Shown: positions 1-11,300 of the stretch, one piece after another | Numbering within the stretch: position 1 is the first letter of the stretch | How the letters are laid out: each line of letters opens with the position of its first letter | Assembly: GCA_036417435.1 (NCBI GenBank) | Contig: CM070911.1 | Span: 2,790,001-2,854,000, forward strand | Direction: 5' to 3' | Length of the DNA stretch: 64,000 nt | Source: Inia geoffrensis | Lineage: Eukaryota > Chordata > Mammalia > Artiodactyla > Iniidae | The notes under the pieces: generated by a model | What the model saw: the letters and a program-made list of their open reading frames with translations, nothing else | What the model was told of the DNA's origin: nothing | Databases searched by the model: none | Program-made: the position numbers and the translations under genes

Positions 1-1828
1 TTGTGAGGATGATCCCAGAGTGTTAGGTCTGGCGAAGGCGACTCTGTGCTGCTCTAAATACTCCTGAAAACCTTGGGGACATTAGCTCCTACCTCGGCCA
101 GGTGAATCTGCCCAACAGTGGTGAAAACTTCACAGTGGCCCCGGGAAGATCATCTTGTCTGCCAGCATCAGCATCTTCCTTCCCTAGCAATGTGCTCTAG
201 CAACGAGGGACCTTGGCTTCTGCACCAACAGCTGGATGTCAGCTATCGGTTGGCTAAGCTGTCCCTCCCAAGAACCAACTCTTAGAAAGTTACACTCTCA
301 ACTAAATTGGGACTTTATTCCTTTCATCTTCCCCTTGCTTGAAACAATGGTGAAATTAATCCATCATTGGTTTGGAATGTGTTATGTTAGGTTATTCTTT
401 ATTGGCTTATTAAGAGACATTATCCTGCATGTTATTGGCTTGTGAAATTATTATAGTTCCCGCAGTAAACCTGTGTTAAATAGAATATTGGCAAAGGCAA
501 TCTCAGTCTCTGAGCACAATTTGCCCTGAAACGAAACAGATATGTAACTTGGTTCACCTGGTAAACAAGAGGTATCCACAGAGCACCGAGGCAGCCCCCA
601 AAAGGGGAGCACTTACTCATTTGGTTGTTAGGGAAAATTTCCCAGAGGATGAATAGGAATAAGAATTAGCAATATTCTGGAATCTAGGAGGAAGTTACCA
701 CGTGTGTGCCTCTGAGATGGACGGAGTTGCTGCAGAGAGTGAAAAGTGAATTCTAGGTGCAGGGGGCATCCCCAAGCTCATATATGTGATACTGAGAATA
801 AAGTCATTAAACTGTAATATTACAAACTCTTATCATCAGAGCATTTAAAGGTGTAACACACACAGGAAATGTCCTGGTGTCACATGATAGGGAGGTGATT
901 TTATAGCCCAGGTACTCAGACTGACGCCTCTTTCCTCTAAAGTGAATTTAACATCTTTCCCATCACTGAAGCGTTCAGGAAATGAAGCCATCTCTGACCC
1001 CACAGAGAAAATACAAATGCCCAGATGGACCACGCTCAGACTAGAGACAGAAAGTTGCAGCGTTACCAGCCATTATTGGAGTGAACATTAAAGACTAAGT
1101 ATTTACACATTCTAAGGTAGTGTAGGTTTAAACTAAGCAATGACTGCTTTATGGTCAACAGTATATACTCTGAAGACAGCAGACTAAGGGATGCAAGAAG
1201 CTCAGGGGGCCCTGAGAAGAGAATCCAGACTGAACCAGCACAGAGAATGCTCCTTTAACCATATTAGCTATTGGCCCTCAGGATTCTTTAGTGGGCAGAT
1301 TGGGAAACAGATACCATAACCCTTTGCTTAGAATTCACTGCTGGTAAAGAAACCGTCTCCCTCCAGTTCCTGCTGTTTGTGACACTGGCTGGAAAGGGGA
1401 CTATTCATGGGAATTAATCTTTCGTGGTGGAGATCTGAACTGTACAATAAAATCAAAGATACTTGGTTGGTGGGTGATGGCGTGGAGGGAGAGAAGAAGC
1501 AAGGCAGGCTCAAAATCTCAGAAGCAAGATCTCAAGGATAGAATGTGGTTGCTGAGAAATTCTTAAAGCTGGGGAATAATAGTTCCTTTTAATAATAATG
1601 ATACTTTGAAGAAGGAAAGGAAGATGAGAGTAATTACATGCTGACAATAATAAAAACAAGTAATATTTGAACGGTTTCTGCCTTCCAGGGCTTTCCAGGT
1701 TGTTAATTTAGTCTAACAATAGCACTAAAAGTTAGGTAGAGAAGATCTTGTTGGTTACTAATGACAGAAATCGAGTTGCAATTGGTTTAAACAATAAATA
1801 CTTTTAGTAATAGCCTAATAAAACTTCG
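1..1828. other. Unique DNA, nothing recognised
   Basis: I see no known repeat, splice-supported exon or RNA gene here. Open frames on both strands are short (about 60-110 residues), lack recognisable domains and occur at the density expected by chance. The first 250 bases are richer in G+C than the rest and could be part of something cut by the window edge, but I could not identify it. Confidence 0.5.
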
Positions 1829-2045
1829 ATTTAAACAGCTCATACTCTGTGCTAGGCTCTGCTCTAAGTTTTTGCATATATTAATTGTTTGTTTTTTACA
1901 ACCATCCTATAAATTGGGTACAGGTGAAGAAACAGGCACAGGGAGGGTTATTGATTTGTTCACAATCACGCAGCTAGTAAGGAGTTGGTCTGAGTTTTGA
2001 ATCTGAGCAGTCTGGCACTGATGTCTGGACTTTTAACCCCTATGC
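1829..2045 (-). repeat. MIR SINE fragment
   Basis: The plus strand reads as the reverse complement of the MIR consensus: 'actctgtgctaggctctgctctaag', a region like 'gaagaaacaggcacaggga', then 'cacgcagctagtaagg' and a final 'gcagtctggcactga'. The order and spacing fit an old, diverged tRNA-derived MIR on the minus strand. Family known to be inactive for the whole placental radiation. Confidence 0.8.
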
Positions 2046-3094
2046 TTAAAGGGAACAGAAACTTTGTGGCAGACGTCATTAAAACCAGAGCAGGAAACCA
2101 TGCTTCAGGCACCACTGCGTGTGGCTGCTTAGGGAGACTTGTCAGCCTGTCTCTATTCCAGGGTGACATCATCCTTGCTGGAAAACTCTCCAGTGTCCTA
2201 TCATGCCCACCAGCACTGTTAGTCTTGCATTCTACATGCCTTAGCAACACAGCCAGAGAGAGCAGACCCCTTTCCTTTCCGGAGAGCTCCAGCAAAAACT
2301 TGGGTTATCTCTCACATTTTGATGGTTGGAACCTACATCTATTTTTGAATAAGTCACTGTGACTATTAACAACCAGCACTGAACACAGGCCAATCCCTGG
2401 AGCATAAAGGATGGAGTTGGCCCCAGCTGAACCACATGGACTGAGTGTAGGAGTTGGTAGTTCTCCAAAGGAGAATCCTAGGAGCTGCTCAAAGGATTAC
2501 TAGTGGGTACAGGGGAAGTAAGTCAGTAGATAATCACTAGCTCAAAATTTATTCAAGGTATGAAGGTCAGCCAAAGCAATATGACTTCAAGGCTGGCTCT
2601 CTTAAGCAAACTAAAATAGTTTCTTTGCACTCACTCTGTAATCCACTTTCACTCATAGAAAAGCTTTATTGTCCAAGGACTGTTGTACCCTCACTCTTCT
2701 GTTAGTTTTTCCTAGAGAATTATGGACGCAAGTGGTGTGGAGAGAACGTCAAAGCTGCTGTTAGGAGCTGTGCCACTAAGAGGCAACTCAGACAAACATT
2801 TGCTAATCCTCTGCCCCCTCTTCTACTGAGAAATATTCAGATTTATGGGGAGGGCACTGGGCTGGCATAACATGAAGGGGACCCTAGCTTCAGTATTTGG
2901 GGAAGATAGGAAGGGTAAACCCAGAATACCGCAGACATGGGGTCTTGGGTTATACTTTTATGGGGATCCATTCAAAGGGAAAGAGTTTCTCAGTATAAGA
3001 AAAACTCCACATCATCCTTTAAAATGTAATATATTATTATATAGATACTTAAATATAATATACATATATACATATGTATAGTATGACTATATAT
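2046..3094. other. Unique DNA
   Basis: No repeat or gene recognised. The last 80 bases become AT-rich with short TATA runs, leading into the L1 fragment that follows. Confidence 0.45.
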
Positions 3095-3347
3095 TATTTT
3101 AAATTTTTATTTTATATTGGAGTATAGTTGATGAACAATGATGTGTTACTTACAGGTATACAGCAAAGTGATTCAGTTATACCTGTACGAGTATCCATTC
3201 TTTTTCAAATTCCTTTTCCATTTAGGTTATTACAGAATATTGAGCTGAGTTCCCTGGGCTATACAGTAGGTCCTTGTTGGTTAGCTGTTTTAAATATAGT
3301 AGTGTGTACATCTCAATCCCAAACTCCCAATATATATTCTAATATGT
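3095..3347 (-). mobile_element. L1 3'-end fragment (cetartiodactyl type)
   Basis: The plus strand shows the reverse complement of the terminal L1 3'UTR: 'tattggagtatagttga', 'cagcaaagtgattcagtt', 'gagttccctgggctatac', 'caatcccaaactcccaa'. Only the last 250 bases of the element are present, a typical 5'-truncated insertion. Its wording differs from the 3' ends at 3654 and 41505, so it belongs to a different L1 subfamily. Confidence 0.85.
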
Positions 3348-3628
3348 AGATAGAAGAGTTTGTGTGACCCAACCAGAGGAGAATGCCTCTTATAAAGGTC
3401 TACTTTAATGAGGCATATTTCTTTTTAGTCTGTGCACTACCCGTTCCACTGATAAAGCTAGAAGAAGAGAGTAAGCATGAAAATACTAAAATTAACATCT
3501 TAGACTTATATGGTACCTAATAAATGAAAGCACCTATTTTCTGTTGTAATACTATATAAAATTTATTTAGTTCTTTGTCAAAATGAGTCCTTTAAATATT
3601 TTCAAATATTAGAAGCATTAAGTTTTAA

Positions 3629-3653
3629 AACAACCTTCATAAAAGATTATTAT
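3629..3653. repeat. Left target-site duplication of the twin-primed L1
   Basis: Bases 3629-3653 repeat directly at 4332-4356, 25 nt with one mismatch (A at 3639, C at 4342). The two copies exactly bracket the two-part L1 at 3654-4331, which shows that both L1 pieces arrived in one retrotransposition event. Confidence 0.9.
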
Positions 3654-3893
3654 TTCTATTTATTTTTTATTGGAGTATAGTTGCTTTACAATGTTGTGTT
3701 AGCTTCTACTGTACAGCAAAATGAATCAACTATATGTATACATATATCCCCTTTTTTTTGGATTTCCTTCCCATTTAGGTTACTACAGAGCATTGTGTAG
3801 AGTTCCCTGTGCCATACAGTAGGGTCTCATTAGTTATCTACTTTATACATAGTATCAATAGTGTATATATGTCAATCCCAATCTCCCAATAGT
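3654..3893 (-). mobile_element. L1 3'UTR half of a twin-primed insertion
   Basis: Reverse complement of an L1 3' end: a T-rich stretch (decayed poly-A tail) at 3654-3668, then 'ttggagtatagttgcttt', 'acagcaaaatgaatcaac', 'gccatacagtagg', ending in 'caatcccaatctcccaa'. It abuts an oppositely oriented ORF2 piece at about 3893/3894. Same 3'-end type as the younger L1 at 41505-41744. Confidence 0.9.
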
Positions 3894-4331
3894 AAATTGA
3901 TACAGCCACTATGGAGAACAGTATGGAGGTTCCTTAAAAAAACAGAAATAGAACTACCATGTGAGCCAGCAATCCCACTACTGGGCATATACCCAGAGAA
4001 AACCATAATTCAAAAAGACACATGAACCCCAATGTTCATTGCAGCACTGTTTACAATAGCCAGGTCATGGAAGCAACCTAAATGTCCATCAACAGAGGAA
4101 TGGATAAAGAAGATGTGGTACACATATACAATGGAATATTACTCAGCCAGAAGAAGGAATGAAATTGGGTCATTTATAGAGACATGGATGGACCTAGAGA
4201 CTGTCATACAAAGTGAAGTAAGTCAGAAAGAGAAAAACAAATATCATATATTAACACATACATGTGGAATCTGAAAAAATTAGTATAAACAGTCTTATTT
4301 ACAAAGCAGAAATAGAGACACAGACGTAGAG
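3894..4331 (+). mobile_element. Inverted ORF2-end half of the twin-primed L1
   Basis: Plus-strand L1 sequence from the C-terminal part of ORF2 into the start of the 3'UTR. The frame at 4032-4274 reads MFIAALFTIARSWKQPKCPS and continues through the usual ORF2 tail before stopping. The piece ends in 'gacacagacgtagagaacaa', normally just upstream of the 3'UTR start found in the other half. Its orientation is opposite to the 3'UTR half, the signature of twin priming. It is a dead fragment; the open frame is not a gene. Confidence 0.9.
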
Positions 4332-4356
4332 AACAACCTTCCTAAAAGATTATTAT
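4332..4356. repeat. Right target-site duplication of the twin-primed L1
   Basis: Second copy of the 25-nt duplication described at 3629-3653, one mismatch. Confidence 0.9.
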
Positions 4357-4655
4357 GAAACATTTTGATTATTTTTCTAGAAACAAAATTTAAAATTACA
4401 CTATAAAATTCCTATTCATTTTACTTAGATTTCCATACTTGTAGAAACTTAGGTTTTAAAATTTTAATAAAAAAGAATGACTAAATGTCTTTAATGAAAG
4501 TTAAAATAAATCAAATTTCCAAGACAAGTAATTTGACACCCACAGAATTTCAACCAAACAAAACCAGTTTAAAAGCTAATCAAAACTTTTAAATGTTTAG
4601 GTTCTGCCTAGCCCTTATAAATATAACCAGGGGAGCTGTGATATTGTGACTTATT
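4357..4655. other. Unique AT-rich DNA
   Basis: No repeat or gene recognised in this 300-base stretch between the L1 duplication and the TA-rich block. Confidence 0.45.
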
Positions 4656-4862
4656 TTTTATATATATATATAATATTTTATATTTTATAATATTATATAT
4701 ATATAGATTTTTATATATTTATAAATTAATTAAATAAATTATTTATTATAATACTTATATATTAAACAATAATTTATATTATATACTAAATAAATAAATA
4801 TATTAATCAAATAAATTTATTTATATAATATATTTTATAATATTATATATATATATACATAC

Positions 4863-4921
<59 letters not shown>

Positions 4922-4922
4922 C
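4656..4922. repeat. AT-rich low-complexity block with (TA)n
   Basis: About 265 bases almost purely A and T, with repeated 'tatatatata' runs, several self-complementary 'taatattataatat' units, and a long TA/TG dinucleotide tract near 4846-4920. Length is likely to vary between individuals. The open frame on the minus strand here encodes only Tyr/Ile repeats and is not a gene. Confidence 0.9.
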
Positions 4923-4924
4923 TT

Positions 4925-5712
4925 GATCTTTGTCTCTGTTCCTGGTGCAGAGCTCCACAAACACTTGGAATTTTCTACATGATAAGAGTGGCAAAGGTGT
5001 CTTTTTTATGTGAATGAGGTGACTTTTGGACCACTCATAGGTCACCTAAGGATGGAGGCTGGATGCCAGAGGAGCCAACATGTGATTGGAGGGTTGGAAC
5101 TTTCACACCCACCATCTGACCTCCGGAGAGGGTAGAGGGGCTGGAGGTAGGATCAATCACCAATGGCCAATGAGTTAATCAATCATACCTGTGTCATGAA
5201 GTCTCTGTAAAAACCCAAATGGATGGGGTTCTGAGAGCTTCTGGGTTGGAAAGCACGTGGACATCTGGGCACAGTGGCACAGTGGAGAGGACATGGAAAC
5301 TCCTTTCCCCGGATCTTGCTGAACATCTTCCATCTGGTTGTTCCTGAGTTACATCCTTCTATAATAAAACAGTAATCTAGGAAGTAAATGTTTCTCTGAG
5401 TTCTGTAAGCTGCTCTAGCAAATTAATTGAACCCAAAGAAGGGTTGTGAGAACACCTGGTCTATAGCCAGTGGGTTGGAAGCACGGGTGACAACCTGGGC
5501 TTGTGATTGGACTCTGGGGGGCAGTCTTATAGGATTGAGCCTTCCATGTGGGATCTGTCATCATCTCCTTGCGGATCATGTCAGAATTGAGTTGAATTGT
5601 GGGACACCCAGCTGGTGTCTGAGAATTGCTTGGCTGTGTGGGAACACTGCTCCCCACACTTGAACTGGGTGCAGAATCCTAATTGGTGCCAGAATCAATC
5701 ATCGGTCAGCAG
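4925..5712 (+). mobile_element. Probable solo LTR of an endogenous retrovirus (ERV1-like)
   Basis: Long repeat-like block with recognisable LTR phrases: 'tgtgattggagggttggaac', 'caatggccaatgagttaatc', 'cttctgggttgg', 'ctggttgttcctgagttac', a polyadenylation signal in 'ataataaaac' near 5360, then 'gttctgtaagctgctctagc' and 'gggacacccagctggtgtct'. I recall this pattern from mammalian MER-type ERV1 LTRs but cannot name the subfamily with certainty. No internal retroviral sequence is adjacent, so it looks like a solo LTR. Boundaries are approximate. Confidence 0.6.
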
Positions 5713-5818
5713 GAGTGGAATTAGGAGTAAAACTGTAGAAGAGAGCACATTTAATTAAGACAGGAGAAAATAATCAAAAGTACATATGAGTGCAGATATA
5801 TTAATAAAACTGGATTGT

Positions 5819-5995
5819 GTTCATTGAGCACTGCTGTGTGCTAGGTACCATGGTAAATATTTTACATATTTTATTGCATTAAACCTCTCCATTTTACAGA
5901 AAGAGTGTCAAGGCTTGGTGAGGTCACATAGTTGATAAGTGACAGATGTGAGTTTCTGATCCGGGTGCTGCGTTTCTGGGGTTCTCTTTGCCAAT
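5819..5995 (-). repeat. MIR SINE fragment
   Basis: Reverse-complement MIR pattern: 'ctgtgtgctaggtaccatgg', 'cctctccattttacagaaag', 'gaggtcacatagttgataag', 'gtgacagatgtgagtttctg'. Highly diverged, old and inactive. Confidence 0.75.
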
Positions 5996-6078
5996 ATGCT
6001 GTGGGACCACCTCTCTCTTCTGCAAGTAGATATTAAACCTTTACTCATTTTCTATAGCAAGCTTACAGAACTGATGCT

Positions 6079-6528
6079 GGTATGGGTTGAATTATGTCTC
6101 TCCAAAATTCATATGTTGAAGTCCTGACTCCCAGTACCTCAGAATGCACCCCTATTTGGAAATAGGGTGATTGCAGATGCAATTAGTAAAGATGAAATCA
6201 TGCTGGAGTAGGGTGGACCTGAATCCAATGTGACTGGTGGCCTTATGAAAGGGGAAACTTGGACACAGGCACACGCACAGGAAGAACTCCATGTGAAGAC
6301 AAAGGCAGAGATCTGTAAGCCAAGGAACATCAAAGACCGCCATCAAAACACCACAAGCTGAGAAAGAGGCGGCACAGATTCTTCCTCACAGCCTCAGAAG
6401 GAACCAGCCCTGCCTACAAGTTGCTCTTGGACTTTTTTCCTCAAGAACATGTGAAATGATACCTTTCTGGTATTTAAGCCACCTGATTTGTGCTGCTGTG
6501 TTACATCAGTCCCAGGAAATGAATACAG
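6079..6528 (+). mobile_element. MLT1-type LTR (ERVL-MaLR)
   Basis: Nearly complete LTR in consensus order: 'atgggttgaattatgtctct', 'catatgttgaagtcctgact', 'agtacctcagaatg', 'tggaaatagggtgattgcag', 'gtgactggtggccttatgaa', a run of 'ggacacaggcacacgcacag', 'aagccaaggaac', and the 3' part 'tttaagccacctgatttgtg'. No AATAAA is intact. Family is non-autonomous and extinct. No internal sequence, so a solo LTR. Confidence 0.85.
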
Positions 6529-6602
6529 AAGTTATCACCCTCCCTGTACCCAGAAAAAATTGAGGTTTAGAAACTATCAAAAACATTAAACTTTAGCTGT
6601 TT

Positions 6603-6616
6603 AAGGGCAGGAGCCC
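6603..6616. repeat. Left target-site duplication of the CHR SINE at 6617
   Basis: Bases 6603-6616 (aagggcaggagccc) match 6824-6837 (aaggacaggagccc) with one G/A difference, bracketing the SINE and its A tail. Confidence 0.85.
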
Positions 6617-6823
6617 GGACTTCCCTGGTGGCGCAGTGGTTGAGAGTCCGCCTGCCGATGCAGGGGACATGGGTTCGTGCCCTGGTCCGGGAAGATCCCA
6701 CATGCCACGGAGCGGCTGGGCCCGTAAGCCATGGCTGCTAAGCCTGCGCGTCCGGAGCCTATGCTCCGCAACGGGAGAGGCCACAGCTGTGAGAGGCCCG
6801 CGTATCACAGAAAAAAAAAAAAA
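6617..6823 (+). mobile_element. CHR-type tRNA-derived SINE, short form
   Basis: Starts 'ggacttccctggtggcgcag'. Pol III A-box-like 'tggcgcagtgg' lies at 6629-6639 and B-box-like 'ggttcgtgccc' at 6672-6682. The body ends '...gaggcccgcgtatcacag' followed by A15. Target duplications flank it (6603-6616, 6824-6837). CHR SINEs are known from the cetacean/hippo/ruminant clade and derive from tRNA-Glu. Many CpGs survive, so the copy is fairly young. Confidence 0.95.
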
Positions 6824-6837
6824 AAGGACAGGAGCCC
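6824..6837. repeat. Right target-site duplication of the CHR SINE at 6617
   Basis: Matches 6603-6616 with one mismatch; begins within the A tail. Confidence 0.85.
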
Positions 6838-8837
6838 TTATTAAAATTCAGACCCTTCTGGATCCAGGGCCCATGTGTTTTGCAGAACAGTAGCACCTTG
6901 CAAAGGAGAAAGAGACTCCACACCTGACCTGGGGATCCTCACAGGGGCTGAGCGAATCATAGTTAATTCTGACAGTGAACAATATATTGCCTAATATATA
7001 TTCTTGGTGATAACATTTTTTTTGACTTATAGTACAAGAAACATATACTCTTTTCAAAAAGTGTTAATAACTGACATGTTCAAAATCCTTCAGATTTCTC
7101 CTTTCTTTCTAATAATTCTGTCCTATAGACATGTACCATAGAGTAAGTCTGTACCATAGACTTTTTGCTAAGTTAAATGCACTTTAATTTTGAGAATTTT
7201 GTCCCATTTCATTAAAGAGTTAGGGAAAACCTGTGTCATCAGCTAGAGTGAAGAGTCACTGAGTTATCAACTTCTGATTGTTGAGTGTTAAAAAAATGAT
7301 GAAGAGAATTATTTATTTATCCTGAGTAAAAGTCTTTCCAGATATCCTCATCATTAAAGTTTACAGAATAAATATTTCCTTGAGAAGCACTGAACTTTTG
7401 TCACAAGTGACTCAGGTAAATGCCCACTTACTTCAGGCATACATGTCGGTTTTCTTTATTCCTTTAGAGAATTCTCTTATCTTCCCTTTCCTCTAACTTC
7501 AATAATAAAAAGCAAGCAAATTGATGATTAAGGTCATTAATGTTGCATTTGGCTTTAAATGAAGAATTTGAATAAAAATGATTTGAAAAACCCTAGGCTG
7601 CACTCAGCTGGTTCCTTATAGGAGATCTCTATCAACATGCCTATAAAATGCATTCATTCCAAAGTGCTTCATGAGATTCATATTTCAGAACAAAAATTAA
7701 TGGCAGTGCATTGAGTAGGAATGGCAGAGTAAATGATAAGATTGTTTTATGATGAATACATTAGCTGCTTTTCTCACTGAAATCAGTTTGGAAATTGGAG
7801 CAACGTTGATCTGCCTTCTTCAATAAACATTAGGATTCACTTATGCAAAAAATGTTCCCTTCGCCACCAGAGATACAATGGATATAATTCAATATTGGTT
7901 GTACCAGAAACTTTATTTCTTAGGATAGGCAAGGGCATTTTTGAAAAATCATTATTAGCTGAGAAACAAAATGGAAGATTAAATTAATATGATTGACATT
8001 TGGGTCATATTATTAATGGGTGATGTATAGAGAGATGGTTATGTGAGCATAGATGCCATTGGACTATTCTTATAAATGTGCCACAGTAATAAGTGATATT
8101 TCAATATTTGAAGAATATCCTAAAGGGTAGTTTATGTATTCTGGGGCCTGGAAATATGAACACTTTTGAAAACCCATTAAGGACCATCTTTCCAAATCTA
8201 GTCAAAAGCCAATTTCTTCAAAATTCTGAGAACATCTGAGAAGCAATGAAAGTGCAACTTTTGTTTCTAATAATAGATTTTTAAAATAAATGGCAAATTT
8301 AAATGTTCAGTTTTATGTTAGTCCATCAGAATGTCTTATGCAATAAAATAAATCTAAAAAATGCTTTAACAACCTTTAAATCTAAGGCATACAATTTGTT
8401 TCTGTGCAATACCAGATTTTGTCAAGAAATGTTTTAGACATGCTTAGAAGACTATTATAAGCGTGCTTTGGGAAAAACATGTTCTTTAATTTTATAAAAT
8501 GTTGACATAGAGAGTGTTACATTAGATTTTCTTAAAGTCAAGCATTTATAAAGTTATTTTTTGTGCTATGATATTAATCCCCAGAAACTGAAAATATTTT
8601 AAATTATTTATTTTCCTTTTTCAATTTTTCAGTAAAGAGGCCACACAAGTCAAGACCATTAGGATGAATTGGATGAACAGTAATATAATTGAACATAATC
8701 ACACTTTTATTATGAAGTCCCCTAAAAATTAAAAAGAAGTGCTGCAAATTCAAAACAATTTGTTCTCTAGAATGGGAAAATTCCTAGTAAACTATGAATG
8801 CTTAAAATGGCTTTGAAAAGTGTCACATGTAATGTTC
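6838..8837. other. Two kilobases of unique AT-rich DNA without recognisable repeats
   Basis: I recognise no SINE, LINE, LTR or DNA transposon between the two CHR SINEs. It has no convincing open frame or splice-bounded exon. The absence of insertions in a repeat-rich window may be chance or may reflect constraint. Confidence 0.5.
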
Positions 8838-8849
8838 AAGATTGGATTA

Positions 8850-9153
8850 GGACTTCCCTGGTGGCACAGTGGTTAAGAATCTGCCTGCCAACGGAGGGGA
8901 CATGGGTTCAATCCCTGGTCCGGGAAGATCTCACATGCTGCGCAGCAACTAAGCCCGTGCGCCACAACTGCTGAGCCCACGCGCCTAGAAGCCTGTGTCC
9001 CTCAGCAAGAGAAGCCACCGCAATGAGAAGCCCATGCACCACAATGAAGAGTAGCCCCTGCTCGCCACAACTAGAGAAAGCCTGAGCACAGCAACGACGA
9101 CCCAATGCAGCCAAAAATAAATAAATAAAATAAATAAGTTTATTAAGAAAAAA
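8850..9153 (+). mobile_element. CHR-type SINE, long form
   Basis: Starts 'ggacttccctggtggcacag', B-box-like 'ggttcaatccc', and carries the extra 3' module absent from the short form: 'atgaagagtagcccctgctc', 'gccacaactagagaaagcc', 'acgacgacccaatgcagcc', then an 'aaataaataaat' tail. Target duplications 'aagattggatta' (8838-8849) and 'aagattgggtta' (9154-9165) flank it with one mismatch. Confidence 0.95.
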
Positions 9154-9165
9154 AAGATTGGGTTA

Positions 9166-9680
9166 GCTTATCCTGTTACCTAAATGGCTATTTGTGTCAA
9201 TTAGTTAACTTCTTGTTATTAAATTAATCCTAATGGGTTTGGTAGATAATTTCAATTTTCGTTAAGTCATGGGGAAAACAATTAACTCATATCTCTCAGG
9301 CTATGACAAACATTTGCAGACAAATATCCTTTATTATTTAGCCAGAACATCTGTTTTATTTTATCTTCATATCGATTGTGTCTCCTTTACTGCTGACAAA
9401 GCAACAATATTGGTAAGAGTATTTTAAAAAAGTTTGGCTAACTGGATTTTGTTAACTGGATTAACCAAATTAAGAGGAACTACCCTTCTTAAGAGTATTA
9501 AGTGTAAACATTAGAGAGGTAGTTTCATCATATTCTTCACATTTCTTATTTTAAAACATTCGCATTTGAATAATCAGTAATCTCATGCCAATTTAAACAA
9601 GAAAAAGTCGATATTCTTGACAAGAAACTAATTAAGTAAAGTTGTTTCTGAAAGTTCCTAACCTTTAATTGAACATCTCA
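9166..9680. other. Unique DNA
   Basis: AT-rich; no repeat or gene recognised. Confidence 0.45.
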
Positions 9681-9683
9681 CCT

Positions 9684-10135
9684 GAATGTTGCACGCATGG
9701 CTTGAGAGGTGAATATACACATGGACAATGGCCAGACCATATCTGACAATAGAACTGAGACCCCTGACATCTGCAGCAATTAATTCAGGAAGGCAAATCA
9801 CAGCTTTGCAGCCATCAGCCCAGAGGTCTGGACTTGGTCAATGGCTGCCAACTCTCTAGTCATTGGCTCTGCTTCTAACTCAGCACCAACTAGAGAAAGT
9901 CAGACATGTTCCCCAAACCAATTACATAAGATGCCTGACTTCTCATTGGCCTCCTCATACCCCAAACCTCCACTCGAAGCTCACCTGGAGACTTCCACCC
10001 CACTCGACTCTTTACCACTCCCCACCTGCCCACTCTCTGCCAAACGCAAGTGATGGTGGCTGCCTTCCTGGTTATAGCAAGCTCTGAATAAACAGCTTCT
10101 TCTTGTTCTCACTTGGGTGATCATTTATTTCTACA
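9684..10135 (+). mobile_element. Possible solo LTR, family not assigned
   Basis: A composition change (C-rich, CCAAT-like 'ccaaaccaattac', pyrimidine-rich 3' half) leads to 'agcaagctctgaataaacag' with a polyadenylation signal at about 10086, followed by a pyrimidine/GT-rich stretch. That U3-R-U5-like order resembles an ERV LTR. I could not match a named family and see no target duplication, so this may instead be unique DNA. Confidence 0.4.
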
Positions 10136-10934
10136 GGCTTCATGGAAGCATATTCCTGGGTTAATCTGGAAAGTCCTTCTTTGCTAAAACACTCATTTGT
10201 AACAGTGTAGAAGCAAAGGGTCGCCTATGCAGAAGGCTTGGTGGCAGAAGTAGGGTCTGGGGAGATGAGTCCATGGTGTAAACAGTTAGCAGTTAAAGCT
10301 GATCTCATATATATTTCCTCCTCTTATCCAGCCACATCTCTTCATCACTACTTTAGCCTATAGAGTGCCCCTCTCACGTCTCCAATATTTTCCCTGTAAG
10401 TATCCAAGTTAAGGTCTTGACTATCTACTACATATTATTGTTTTAAAACTCCTCTTCACTCAGGTCTTACCAAATAACCTTTCTAAGTACTGCCTCCCTC
10501 CATACAATTCAGCCTTGTCAGTCAAAACTACCTAAAATACACTTTTATTAAAATGAAATGGAGTTTTTCCTTCACTACCTGAAAATGGCCCAAATCCTCA
10601 GCTTACTCCCCAAAGCCCTCCACAGTCAAGTATGAGATACTTCTGTTGACAAGAGCATACTTTTCTTAGCGAAGTGAGTTTATCTTTGAACACAGCTGAC
10701 TTTACTCTTTCTTACCTTTCAGATTTCTTCTTGGAATCCTAAAATGTTCTCTCTGTTCCTCTTAATCTAACCAATAGAAGTTACCATTTAAGAAACCGTT
10801 CATTGTATAGGATATTTAAATCCTTCTCTTAAAATACAAACTTGAAATGATATTTACAGCAACTAGTGACTTAACTGGGTTAACTAATAGGTTTTAACCC
10901 ATATGCCAACCCATATAAACTGGTAATGGTAGAC
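10136..10934. other. Unique DNA, possible faint L2 similarity
   Basis: Phrases around 10440-10630 ('caaatcctcagcttactccc', 'aaagccctccacagtcaag') loosely recall L2 3' sequence but are too diverged to call. Nothing else recognised. Confidence 0.35.
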
Positions 10935-11300
10935 AGAGTATAATTGCTTTACAATGGTGTGGTAGTTTCTGCTGTATCACAAAGTGAATCAGCTATACCT
11001 GTATATATATCCCCTTATCCCCTCCCTCTTGCGTCTCCCTCACATCTTCCCTATCCCACCACTCTAGGTGGTCACAAAGCACCAAGCTAATCTCCCTGTG
11101 CTATGTGGCTGCTTCCCACTAGCTATCTATTTTACATTTGGTAGTGTAAACATGTCCATGCCACTCTCTCACTTTGTCCCAGCTTACCTTTCCCCCTCCC
11201 AGTGTCCTCCAGTCCATTCCCTAGGTCTCTGTCTTTATACCTGTCCTGTCCATAGGTTCCTCAGAACCATTTTTTTAAAATTTAGATTCCATATATATGT
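10935..11300 (-). mobile_element. 3'UTR of the 10.9-15.9 kb L1
   Basis: Reverse complement of the L1 3'UTR: 'gtataattgctttacaatgg', 'aaagtgaatcagctatacc', 'ccctccctcttgcgtctccc', 'ctctaggtggtcacaaagca', 'ctttgtcccagcttaccttt'. The expected terminal poly-T and 'ttattgga' are missing on the left edge, so the very 3' end has been lost. Confidence 0.9.

Noticed and set aside
1..240. Slightly G+C-rich start of the window that could be an exon or processed pseudogene
   Set aside because: I could not match any protein family, and no splice site, poly-A tail or continued frame is evident. Left as unique DNA.
4821..5045. Minus-strand frame with Tyr/Ile repeats
   Set aside because: Translation of the TA-rich low-complexity block running into the LTR-like sequence.
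8908..9114. Frames inside CHR SINEs (also at 6636, 21275, 28029, 56014, 57588 and others) that share similar peptides
   Set aside because: The similarity reflects the shared SINE sequence, not a gene family.
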